From CAYXTW01 sp964452645 (GTDB lineage: Bacteria; Zixibacteria; MSB-5A5; GN15; PGXB01), in NCBI GenBank assembly GCA_964452645.1, contig CAYVMO010000015.1, forward strand, positions 1 to 64,000: DNA of 64,000 bases, written 5' to 3'. Every line of letters starts with the position of its first letter. The stretch's first letter is position 1. Under the pieces are notes generated by a model that had not been told where the DNA came from, did not search any database, and worked only from the letters and a program-made list of their open reading frames with translations. Of the stretch, positions 19,596 to 27,480 are shown piece by piece. A program made the position numbers and the translations under genes.

Positions 19596-20561
19596 TTAGT
19601 TTTCCAGATGAAGTTCCTGTCGGTCAACCAACTGAATTACATCCCAATCATATTGCTGTTCATATACTTCGGCGATATAGTCGCCCGGCATTATACCGAC
19701 CGCGTAGGCGAAAATATTGAAATAGCACAGACAATAAACGTAGACCCGGGAAATATTCAATTCATAAAACCGTAATGTATCCCCGGCCAGTTCAAAAGGA
19801 ATGAAAAACTCGGCGGCGCAGTTGAAAAAGGCATTATAATGCAGCATATTCAATGTGTCGCCGGAATAAACATAGACGATTGAGGGGGTCGAATCTCCCG
19901 GGCTTTTCTCGAGACAACCGCTATCTTCATAACCAATCAACCCGAAGTCTTCATCGACGACAACCGTGCCGGTCTTGAGCGTGTCGCCGTCGATTCCAAC
20001 GAACGTTACATTATATTCGCCGTCCTCAAGGTCATAAAGAACCGATTCCAGATTAAAATAGCAGATACAATCGGCCGGTTCGCCGGTATCCGATTCCATG
20101 GCATAAATACAAAAATCTCCAACGGAATAATTGACGACATAGGCCAGACCGCAGTTGTAAAAGGCATTGATATGATGTATATGAAGGTCGTTGCCCAAAA
20201 CCTCGAAATAAACGTAATCGGTATCATCCTTGGCAGGACCGTACGCGATGCAACCGCTCTGGAATTCTTCATGGAGATTCCCCTGGCATACCGGGGCCGG
20301 TCCATCCAGATAAATATAAGCGATTATATATGTGATATCGAAGATATTAAGGTCGCCCGAACCATTGACATCGACCATCGCCGGATCAGCCGGCGGTGGG
20401 CCGCTTAAATACAGGAAACTTATCAGACCGGTGATATCAAAAATCGAGAGCGTTTCGTCGCCGTCAAAATCGCCGCACAAGGATGCCGCGGCATAAGGCG
20501 CACAAACTAACAGAAAAAATATTAAAATCGCCCCGACGGTCAATAGATTGGCTTTACGCAT
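19596..20561 (-). CDS. Secreted protein with N-terminal dockerin and a duplicated cysteine-rich module
   Basis: 321 residues from the ATG at 20561, which follows GGAGG; a start four codons earlier would contain that site. A signal peptide (1-27) leads straight into a dockerin at the N-terminus (29-92), an unusual position. The rest is a tandem duplication of a module of about 110 residues (about 102-212 and 214-321). Both copies show one Cys (104/216), then N-A-F-[YF]-N-C (Cys137/248), then C-x-C-Y-F-N (Cys165 and 167, 277 and 279), with nearly equal spacing. I do not recognise this module. The conserved cysteines suggest disulfides, fitting an exported protein. It ends in a strong terminator and is probably monocistronic. 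Confidence 0.83.
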   Translation of the reverse strand: MRKANLLTVGAILIFFLLVCAPYAAASLCGDFDGDETLSIFDITGLISFLYLSGPPPADPAMVDVNGSGDLNIFDITYIIAYIYLDGPAPVCQGNLHEEFQSGCIAYGPAKDDTDYVYFEVLGNDLHIHHINAFYNCGLAYVVNYSVGDFCIYAMESDTGEPADCICYFNLESVLYDLEDGEYNVTFVGIDGDTLKTGTVVVDEDFGLIGYEDSGCLEKSPGDSTPSIVYVYSGDTLNMLHYNAFFNCAAEFFIPFELAGDTLRFYELNISRVYVYCLCYFNIFAYAVGIMPGDYIAEVYEQQYDWDVIQLVDRQELHLEN

Positions 20562-20703
20562 AAATACCTCCATGGTATCGGTTTTTTGTCGAAAGTATCC
20601 TATTTATTCTTTACCTTATTCAATATAATAGACGAAACAGGATCGGAAAAAAATACTCCGGAATTCAAAAAATCTATAATAAACTCCACAAATTATATTT
20701 TTG

Positions 20704-22245
20704 CTACGGTGTTATATCATAGTCGATCAATACCCAATTTTCATCGTAATAAATACTGCCCAGCAAATCGGCCGCATAAAGATATAGTTTTATCATCCCC
20801 ACACCCGGTTTGAACCACTCAGTGCGCGACGCGACGCATTCATCACCGCAGTTCCAAGAACCGCGGATCATATAAACATCGTCAAAATGACCCGCCGGGG
20901 TGTCGAATGAATACATCGCGACCACAGAATCCAAAGACATATCGCCGGGGCCATTCCAGGTCCGCCCGACGATAAGCGGAAAGAGATTCATCTTATCCGG
21001 ATATACACCGGTAGCCGAAACGGTATCCGCTTTGATATCGATATACTGCGTGTCTACGCCGCTACTGAATGTATATAGCCATGTACTTGAATTCAATACG
21101 CTTACGGTTATTGTATCATAGACATCTTCAATGTCATCAAATCGCTCATACTGCCACCACATCCCGGTTGTCATCGGGAAATCATCCCGTAATTTTCGGC
21201 AGGTTAAATCATCACCGCCCAGATAAAGGTTACTGATCATGGCTGTGACGTCAAAAATATCAAGAGTGCCGGAGCCGTTGACATCGGCATGGTAATAATA
21301 ATATGGTGCCTCGCCGCCCAGATAAAGGAAACCTATTAAATGCACAATATCGAAAATATTATAATCATGATCACCATTTACATCCCCGCAGGCGGACGCG
21401 ACGACAATATCCACATAACATTCAAGTCCGGTTGGTGGCTGAATATAAGGCGTCGTCGCCGCCACAACCAGCGTAAATGAATCCCCAGCCTGACTTATAT
21501 CAGGCGTAAAGGTCCATATACCGGAGTACGGATCTATCGTCCCCGGGCCTGATAAAATAGAGTATGTGATCGGATCCTGATCTATATCACCGGCATCAAA
21601 ATCATAGCTCATCTGTATCCAATATTGCAGAATTAGATTTGTGGTGGGGCAATTAGTAAAATAGGGCGGAAAATGCGAGCACCAATCGACCGGCCAGCAT
21701 ATTGGACCGAAAGACGGGATCGGTTCCTCAAAAGTCCATTCATAAGGAAAGCCAAAATCTGTAGAGTCTATGCAAAAATCACCGGGCAGGTATTCGTTTA
21801 TCCTCATATGGAAATTCATTACATTGATAAAGTTATCACTTGAAGGCCAGCCTTCTTCAGAACCAGCCGTGGCCATATAACAGAAACCTAAAGGCAAGCT
21901 ATCATCCCATCCAAATTCGATAAGTTCAACGTTTTCCCAGAATCCACCCGGCTCGAATCCATTTAATAGCTCGATAGAACCGGTTGAACCATAACCCCCG
22001 ACATCGATATGTTCAATTGGAAACGGATCATACTGATAATAAAATGTCAAGGGTAGTGTTACATACTGCCTCGAAAATCCATCATTATTGCGCATAAAAA
22101 CTCTAACGGTGAAATCTTCGCCAACACCTATGGTAGTTTCATAATTGCACAGGTTATCAATATCCATATAAATTTCGAGCGCACCGGGGCTAGTAAAAAC
22201 CACAAGAAATATAAGTATTGCCCGAACAAAGACTTTGCCTTTCAT
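20704..22245 (-). CDS. Secreted protein with internal dockerin between Ig-like and unknown domains
   Basis: 513 residues. A signal peptide (about 1-22) is followed by a beta-rich N-terminal region (about 25-160) whose hydrophobic-strand pattern could be cohesin-like, although that is only a guess. A cadherin/putative-Ig-like region with P-I-T-Y-S-I and G-x-W-T-F-T-P blocks comes next (about 205-283). The dockerin is internal (286-349) and a C-terminal domain of about 160 residues follows (350-513) with an M-T-T-G-M-W-W-Q-Y-E start, similar in style to small beta-rich outer-surface or lipoprotein domains. No enzymatic motif is visible. An internal dockerin would let both flanking domains face outward. 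The start has only a weak upstream purine stretch. Confidence 0.82.
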   Translation of the reverse strand: MKGKVFVRAILIFLVVFTSPGALEIYMDIDNLCNYETTIGVGEDFTVRVFMRNNDGFSRQYVTLPLTFYYQYDPFPIEHIDVGGYGSTGSIELLNGFEPGGFWENVELIEFGWDDSLPLGFCYMATAGSEEGWPSSDNFINVMNFHMRINEYLPGDFCIDSTDFGFPYEWTFEEPIPSFGPICWPVDWCSHFPPYFTNCPTTNLILQYWIQMSYDFDAGDIDQDPITYSILSGPGTIDPYSGIWTFTPDISQAGDSFTLVVAATTPYIQPPTGLECYVDIVVASACGDVNGDHDYNIFDIVHLIGFLYLGGEAPYYYYHADVNGSGTLDIFDVTAMISNLYLGGDDLTCRKLRDDFPMTTGMWWQYERFDDIEDVYDTITVSVLNSSTWLYTFSSGVDTQYIDIKADTVSATGVYPDKMNLFPLIVGRTWNGPGDMSLDSVVAMYSFDTPAGHFDDVYMIRGSWNCGDECVASRTEWFKPGVGMIKLYLYAADLLGSIYYDENWVLIDYDITP

Positions 22246-22480
22246 CTTCTACCATCCCTTCAATAAAAATTTCATCCCAACACTCATATTCTTTTAAAAT
22301 TGGAATTTTTCCGGTTCCCTCCGGTTCCGAACCATACCGAATTACCGGATTTTCAGATGTAACTGCCTTAGTATTTATAAGTAAAGCCTGAACGCGTTAA
22401 TTGTCAAGCATTTTATCTATTTTGGGGATTATCGGATATGTTGTGAATAAAGACAATTTTAGATATATTCTTAAATATTT

Positions 22481-23692
22481 TTATACATTTTCACCGAACG
22501 GCCATGAGGGGAGCTTAAACCGGCGCTCTTTATCCTGCCTGAGACCGAGCGCATAATCGGCCTGCATCAGTGTCTGGATTTCGCGCGAACCCTCATAAAT
22601 GGAAGCTCCCTTGGCATTACGATAAAACCGTTCGACCGGATATTCGTCGGAAAAACCGTACGCCCCATGCACCTGGACGGCATCGGCAGCCGCCTTTTCA
22701 GCTTCCCGGCAGGCAATCCACTTAGCCATCGATGTCTCGCGAGTCGGACGCAGACCTTCATTGCGCATCCAACCGGCTTTCAACCATAAAAGCCGCGAAT
22801 ATTCGTAACCGGCCGACATATTGGCGATCATCTGTTTGACCAATTGGTGTTCAGCGATCGGCTTTTCGAATGTTTTTCTGGTCAGCGAATAATCGACACA
22901 AGCGTCGAGACAGGCTCTAATCAGACCGGATGATCCTGCCGCGACTGTATAGCGACCCTGCTCAAGAGAAAACATCGCGATCGAAAAGCCATCACCCTCG
23001 TTACCGACAAGATTTTCCGCCGGGACTTCGACATCCTGAAGTGAAATCCAGCCGGTATTGCCCGCCCGGACACCGAGTTTACCTTCTATCGTCCCGGTAG
23101 TGACACCGGGAAGCGCTTTTTCCACAATGAAACCCGTCATCCCGCTGTGATCCCGTTTACTTTTTTTCTCAAGATCGGTCCAGGCGAATATCAAAAAATT
23201 ATCGGCCGCGTCGGCCATTGAAATCCACATTTTTTCGCCGTTGAGGATGTACTTATCACCCTTTTTGACGGCAGTCGTTTGAATACCGGCGACATCAGAG
23301 CCGGCATTCGGTTCGGTCAGACCGAATGTCCCCAGTTTCTCCCCTTTCGCCTGAGGTATCAAGTATTTCTCTTTCTGAAATTGATTCCCGCATGAAAGAA
23401 GAGTCAAAGAGTTCAGGCCGATATGCACCGATAATACCACGCGGGCCGAAGTATCAACGTATTCTAATTCTTCGCAGGCCAGTCCGAGTGAAATGTAGTC
23501 CATCCCGACACCGCCGTATTTTTCCGGCAAACACAATCCCAAAATATCCGCATCGGCCATTTTTGAAATAAGGGAATCATCAAAACGATGAGCCCGGTCG
23601 TTGTCTCTGATATTGGGCGCGATATGCCGTCTGGCGAAATCTTTGCATAATCCCCGAATTGAAATATGGTCATCATTTAATTCAAAATTCAT
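22481..23692 (-). CDS. Acyl-CoA dehydrogenase
   Basis: 403 residues, the usual length. The N-terminal helical domain (about 5-120), the middle beta domain with the family signature G-L-T-E-P-N-A-G-S-D near 124-133, and the C-terminal helical domain (about 235-385) are complete. The catalytic base fits the Glu in A-S-I-Y-E-G-S near 367. The enzyme is an FAD-dependent dehydrogenase of an acyl-CoA thioester in fatty-acid or branched-chain amino-acid breakdown; chain length cannot be deduced. The partner electron-transfer flavoprotein is not in this window. AGGAG is well placed before the ATG. It stands alone between a dockerin gene and a divergently oriented micro-ORF region. Confidence 0.96.
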   Translation of the reverse strand: MNFELNDDHISIRGLCKDFARRHIAPNIRDNDRAHRFDDSLISKMADADILGLCLPEKYGGVGMDYISLGLACEELEYVDTSARVVLSVHIGLNSLTLLSCGNQFQKEKYLIPQAKGEKLGTFGLTEPNAGSDVAGIQTTAVKKGDKYILNGEKMWISMADAADNFLIFAWTDLEKKSKRDHSGMTGFIVEKALPGVTTGTIEGKLGVRAGNTGWISLQDVEVPAENLVGNEGDGFSIAMFSLEQGRYTVAAGSSGLIRACLDACVDYSLTRKTFEKPIAEHQLVKQMIANMSAGYEYSRLLWLKAGWMRNEGLRPTRETSMAKWIACREAEKAAADAVQVHGAYGFSDEYPVERFYRNAKGASIYEGSREIQTLMQADYALGLRQDKERRFKLPSWPFGENV

Positions 23693-23914
23693 AATTTACT
23701 CCTCGATTTGCGTATGCATCGTATGACACAGTATTTACGGTTATTTTCCGGATAATAATCGAACTAAAGGGCTTTATCAATCAATAATTGCCGCTCATAC
23801 CGGCTAGGCATCGCGTATTTATACGATATATGGCATATTGGATAATTATTAACCCCACATATAGAAAAAAATCCATTAATTCGCATTTCAATAGATTGAT
23901 AGCCGAGATTTTCC

Positions 23915-23949
23915 TTGACTACCCTTTATGTTTCAGCTTACATTATAAA
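23915..23949 (+). promoter_or_regulatory. Possible promoter of the first micro-ORF
   Basis: TTGACT at 23915-23920 is followed by TTACAT at a 17-nt spacing (23938-23943) and by a better TATAAA at 23944-23949, which is too far for a standard spacing. Transcription would start just before the hairpin leader. Confidence 0.35.
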
Positions 23950-23960
23950 TAGGAAAAGAG

Positions 23961-24031
23961 GGGCGAAATCGGCCAATCACTTGGCCATAAATTTTGCCCA
24001 ACTTTTCCGTCCGTTCCCGAATGAATCGGGA
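23961..24031 (+). ncRNA. Structured 5' leader or small RNA upstream of the first micro-ORF
   Basis: The first element is a long stem-loop: nine base pairs between 23961-23969 and 23991-23999 (one G-U), enclosing six further pairs GGCCAA/TTGGCC (23971-23976 with 23981-23986) around a four-nt loop. A second hairpin, TCCCGA/TCGGGA, sits at 24015-24031. The start codon follows 34 nt later. I do not recognise a known riboswitch class. It may be a regulatory leader or an RNA stability element. Confidence 0.45.
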
Positions 24032-24065
24032 GCAGGGCGTCAATAACTCAAAAGGAGGTGGGTGG

Positions 24066-24155
24066 ATGAAGCTCAAAGTGGAGAAGCTGGAAGAGAAAAT
24101 TGCACCAGCCGGAATCAGTCAGGGTGGACAACTGTTTATGCTACCGCCAGGCTAA
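24066..24155 (+). CDS. 29-residue micro-ORF with G-I-S-Q-G-G-Q core
   Basis: ATG at 24066 to TAA at 24155. AAAGGAGGTG lies just upstream, the strongest ribosome site in this region, and a strong terminator follows 15 nt after the stop, so this is a complete small transcription unit. The peptide has a charged N-terminal half (K and E rich, with L-E-E-K-I-A-P at 8-14), then G-I-S-Q-G-G-Q at 16-22, and a hydrophobic Pro-Gly tail. It has no signal peptide or membrane helix. The layout of a charged leader-like half and a small-residue core recalls precursor peptides of ribosomally made, modified products, but no modifying enzyme is seen nearby, so function is unknown. A second 29-codon frame 185 nt downstream has the same core at the same position. 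Confidence 0.65.
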   Translation: MKLKVEKLEEKIAPAGISQGGQLFMLPPG

Positions 24156-24169
24156 GATTGGCGCTCCAG

Positions 24170-24197
24170 GCGGGCCCTTGCCGGGCCCGCTTTTTTT
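24170..24197 (+). terminator. Rho-independent terminator after the first micro-ORF
   Basis: An eight-base-pair GC stem GCGGGCCC/GGGCCCGC (24170-24177 with 24183-24190) with a five-nt loop is followed by seven T (24191-24197). Confidence 0.93.
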
Positions 24198-24339
24198 ATT
24201 AATAATTTCAACATAATTCGGTAAATCAAAAATTGATATGCAGGAGGTTATCATATTCAAATTATATAATTAAAGCTGCAACCAATTCTCGTCCTTTTGC
24301 GTTTAATATTTATAGAAATTCAGACATGGAGGTTTAAAA

Positions 24340-24429
24340 ATGATATTGGATATCGATATTATATTGATGTCGATTTACTTATCCGGCATCAGCCAGGGTG
24401 GGCAGATGACGGATACATGGCTGCACTAA
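24340..24429 (+). CDS. Second 29-residue micro-ORF with the same G-I-S-Q-G-G-Q core
   Basis: ATG at 24340 to TAA at 24429, preceded by GGAGG seven nt upstream. It has exactly the same length as the first micro-ORF and carries G-I-S-Q-G-G-Q at the same residues 16-22. Four of those seven codons differ between the copies, all synonymously, which points to selection on the peptide. The N-terminal half differs: it is rich in Ile, Leu and Asp instead of Lys and Glu, and the tail is T-D-T-W-L-H. It lacks a clear promoter or terminator of its own and converges on the kinase gene, whose stop codon is 27 nt away. It may be a diverged active paralogue or a decaying copy. Confidence 0.5.
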   Translation: MILDIDIILMSIYLSGISQGGQMTDTWLH

Positions 24430-24456
24430 TTACACAATAGCAGTTTATAAATCCGC

Positions 24457-27400
24457 TTATTTATTTGTCAGAAGACTGCTGAGGCGTTTGATTTCTTCCG
24501 CCATGGACACGATTTTCCCGTCCGAGAGGAAGGATTTTTTGAGCAAATCATCTTTGATATCGGCGGCGATAATCTTCAGTTTCTCAATAGCCAATCGGTA
24601 ATAATCGTAGACGGCTTCATGGGCATTATGGCCGGCATTGATCTTCCCCAAGTTGAAGGCGCTGTCGATTTCTTCCGGCATAAGCGCCAGATCTTTGGCC
24701 AGGTTTAATCCCTTCGTGAAAAATCGTTCCGCTTTATCAATCTGACCTTCAGCAAGATAGCAACTACCGAAGAGATTAAAGTAACCGGCCGTTTCTATAT
24801 CGGAGCTTCCTTCTTTGAATGTCTTCTGCAGACTGACCAGGACTTCTCGACTGCCATGAAAATCGCCATTGGTCAGTAGGACTTTCGCAAATTTCAATCG
24901 CCCGATATTTTCTATTCTGGAAGCTTTAATCTCGTGTGCCCGGGTGATTGCCTTTTCGATAATATCGGCCTCTTTTTCCAGTTGACCTTTCAACAAATAC
25001 GCTGTAATCATAGCTTTCTTGTCGTCGGTCGATTCGGCCAAAGAAATAATCCGTGTAACAAATCCTGCAGCCGATTCGAAATTGTTCAATCTCAGATGAA
25101 TATCAGCCGTTTCGATAAGGCATAGTAAAAGATGCTGATTACTGTTAATGGCACCATGGAGTTTTATCGCCTCATTGACATTGTCCAGCGCCTGACCGTA
25201 GAATCCCATTCTTTTTTGCGCAACTGCCATATTGCAGGTGAAGGTGGCGATGTGCGGTACATCGGAAAGCTCGCGGGACAACTGCAACCCTTCCTTGAGA
25301 AATTTCAATGAATCACGCAACCGTCCGGCGGAAAGCATTACGCTCGAAAGATTTTCCAGATTGAACATCATTTCCTTTTTACTTCCGATTCGGCGGTTAA
25401 GAATTATAGATTCGCCGAGATAATCGAGCGCCCGGTCGAAATCCCCGAATTCATGATACACGCATCCGAGATTATTAAGCGACCGCGCGAGTTCACCGGC
25501 GTTGCCGGTCTGCCGCTGTATGTCCGTCGCCATTTTAAAAAGGCGCAAAGTCCGGGCATAAAATCCTCGATAAAAATAAATTGCGGCTATGTTATTCAGA
25601 GTCGAGGCGACATCGGCGGCAATTTCCAGTTTCCTCTGGATTTTCAGGGCGCGTCGGTAATTGGATACGGCCTCATCATATTGGCTGATTATCGTCTGAA
25701 TATTACCGATGTTATTAAGCGTATGCGATAATTCAAGATCATCGCCCATAGCGGCATAAATCTTTTCCGCTTTCCTCAAAGCTGCGATGCCGTCCTCATA
25801 TTGCTGCTTCATCTTGTAGAGGTCGCCGAGGTCTTTGTATGTTTCTCCGAGAAGTCGATCGGGCGGTTGATTATCATACAAACCAGCGATGTTTTTATAA
25901 GTTTCTTCTGCCCGGGCGGCGTCGCCTGTCAGCTTTTGTATATCTCCAATTCTCATCAGGACAATTTTGAGATTTTCGATATCATGTACCTTGCGGCATA
26001 AATTTTCCAATTGTGATAATAAATCGAATACTGAATCATAGTCGTTATTGTTAATCAGCTCGTTTACGGCATCCAGTGTAATCGTAAAGGCTTTCCCAAG
26101 ATCGCCCGCTTTCAGATATAATTTTGAGGCTAATACATTATGGTTCAATTCGTTTTTGGCGATTTCAGCCAATTTGTTCGCAAAACGATTGACGGTCGGC
26201 TGCGACAGATTTTTCGACAGGAATCGAATCATGGGCCTGGTTATAATTTTTCTATCAACCGACAAATTCATGCCGTTGAAAATAATTTCGGTGTCCGTGA
26301 TTTTGCCGACGATTGCGGCCAATATCGCTTCTTTCTTGTGCGAATAACTTAATCCGAAAAAGCGCTTTTTGACATCACGAAACAATTTTTTCGGATAGAC
26401 TATTTCAGCAACCGGACAATTAAATTTCAGGCGGCCATCGGACCAATGCAGAACGCCCCGGGTGAAATTTATTTCGAGAATATTCCGCAGTGCAACCTGA
26501 TTTTCTCCGCCATAATCAAGTAATATTTCTTCAGTCTCTTCGGGAAAGGCAAAGACATCATTTTGGAAGACTGATGCAGCGTCACCGTCAATTATCTCCA
26601 GCAGATGTTTCGGTCTGACGGCTTTACGAAACGGATATCGGGCTCCGAGATTTTCGAGTTTTTTACAAATAGTGTAGCAATCCGACGGTCGTGCCTCCGG
26701 ACCTTTTTCCAGCATCGCCATTATAAAATCCGATAAATCTCCGCTGACGGCATTATTGATTTCACATGGGGCCGGAGGGATGTACTCTTTTACGAGCGAA
26801 CTGACTCGGACCGGATCCGTTTCATCCTGCATAAACGGATGCCGGCCGGCCGCAAGCTGATAGGCAATGATCCCCAGTGAAAATATATCCGAGCGGTGAT
26901 TTAAAATGCCGTGCTCAATCGTCTCCGGCGCCGAATAGCCGATTGTCCCGAAACCAAGGCGCTTCTTTTTGTCTTCATCGGACTTCAAAGCAAGCGAAAA
27001 ATCGGACAACTTTGTATATAACAAATTATCGCCATCATAATTATTCGGATTACCGGCAAGAAATATATTCTGCGGTTTTATATCACCATGATAAATGCCG
27101 GCCAACTGCAAATAAAAAAGATCGGCTGATAATGATGACAAAATATTGAGGAGGAATTCCGTTGCTTCAAGTCGGCCGGTTTGATCCATGGAGACCGATG
27201 GGCAATGCTCCATAATCAGAAATGGCAGTTTATTTTTATCTTCGCCAATGCCATAAATGCGAGCGAGGCCGGGATAATTAAGATGACCGATGAGATCATA
27301 CTCACGTCGAATAAGTCCGGAAAACTCCTTTAAAGATAGAGCGTCGCCGGACAGAGGAGATTTTAGTGCATATCTGCGATTGGTATTAACTTCGGTTGCC

Positions 27401-27480
27401 AGATAAACATTGGCCGTGCCGCCGACTCCTATCCGGCGGATTACCTTAAATCCATCAGGAGCAAATTCGACCTGTGTCAT
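24457..27480 (-). CDS. Serine/threonine protein kinase with C-terminal TPR array
   Basis: 1007 residues. The kinase domain (about 10-275) has the glycine loop G-V-G-G-T-A-N-V, Lys40, the catalytic loop H-G-D-I-K-P-Q-N (131-138, with Gly in place of the usual Arg), D160-F-S instead of D-F-G, and G-T-I-G-Y-S-A-P-E at 178-186. The main catalytic residues are kept, so it is probably active; H-G-D marks a kinase not needing activation-loop phosphorylation. A linker (280-440) leads to some twelve tetratricopeptide repeats (about 450-980), typical of protein-binding signalling scaffolds. No transmembrane helix is seen. Its ATG overlaps the stop of the upstream histidine kinase by one nt (TAATG), so the two are translationally coupled and likely act together. 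Confidence 0.93.
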   Translation of the reverse strand: MTQVEFAPDGFKVIRRIGVGGTANVYLATEVNTNRRYALKSPLSGDALSLKEFSGLIRREYDLIGHLNYPGLARIYGIGEDKNKLPFLIMEHCPSVSMDQTGRLEATEFLLNILSSLSADLFYLQLAGIYHGDIKPQNIFLAGNPNNYDGDNLLYTKLSDFSLALKSDEDKKKRLGFGTIGYSAPETIEHGILNHRSDIFSLGIIAYQLAAGRHPFMQDETDPVRVSSLVKEYIPPAPCEINNAVSGDLSDFIMAMLEKGPEARPSDCYTICKKLENLGARYPFRKAVRPKHLLEIIDGDAASVFQNDVFAFPEETEEILLDYGGENQVALRNILEINFTRGVLHWSDGRLKFNCPVAEIVYPKKLFRDVKKRFFGLSYSHKKEAILAAIVGKITDTEIIFNGMNLSVDRKIITRPMIRFLSKNLSQPTVNRFANKLAEIAKNELNHNVLASKLYLKAGDLGKAFTITLDAVNELINNNDYDSVFDLLSQLENLCRKVHDIENLKIVLMRIGDIQKLTGDAARAEETYKNIAGLYDNQPPDRLLGETYKDLGDLYKMKQQYEDGIAALRKAEKIYAAMGDDLELSHTLNNIGNIQTIISQYDEAVSNYRRALKIQRKLEIAADVASTLNNIAAIYFYRGFYARTLRLFKMATDIQRQTGNAGELARSLNNLGCVYHEFGDFDRALDYLGESIILNRRIGSKKEMMFNLENLSSVMLSAGRLRDSLKFLKEGLQLSRELSDVPHIATFTCNMAVAQKRMGFYGQALDNVNEAIKLHGAINSNQHLLLCLIETADIHLRLNNFESAAGFVTRIISLAESTDDKKAMITAYLLKGQLEKEADIIEKAITRAHEIKASRIENIGRLKFAKVLLTNGDFHGSREVLVSLQKTFKEGSSDIETAGYFNLFGSCYLAEGQIDKAERFFTKGLNLAKDLALMPEEIDSAFNLGKINAGHNAHEAVYDYYRLAIEKLKIIAADIKDDLLKKSFLSDGKIVSMAEEIKRLSSLLTNK

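Larger units (their letters stand above)
23693..24065. other. Gene-free gap upstream of the first micro-ORF
   Basis: This 373-nt stretch separates the divergent acyl-CoA dehydrogenase gene from the first micro-ORF. The left half (23693-23900) is AT-rich with no feature recognised. The right half carries a possible promoter (23915-23949) and a strongly structured leader (23961-24031). Confidence 0.5.

Noticed and set aside
24238..24273. AGGAGG followed by a very short frame between the two micro-ORFs
   Set aside because: Only about 11 codons and no G-I-S-Q-G-G-Q core; perhaps a decayed third copy, but nothing supports it.
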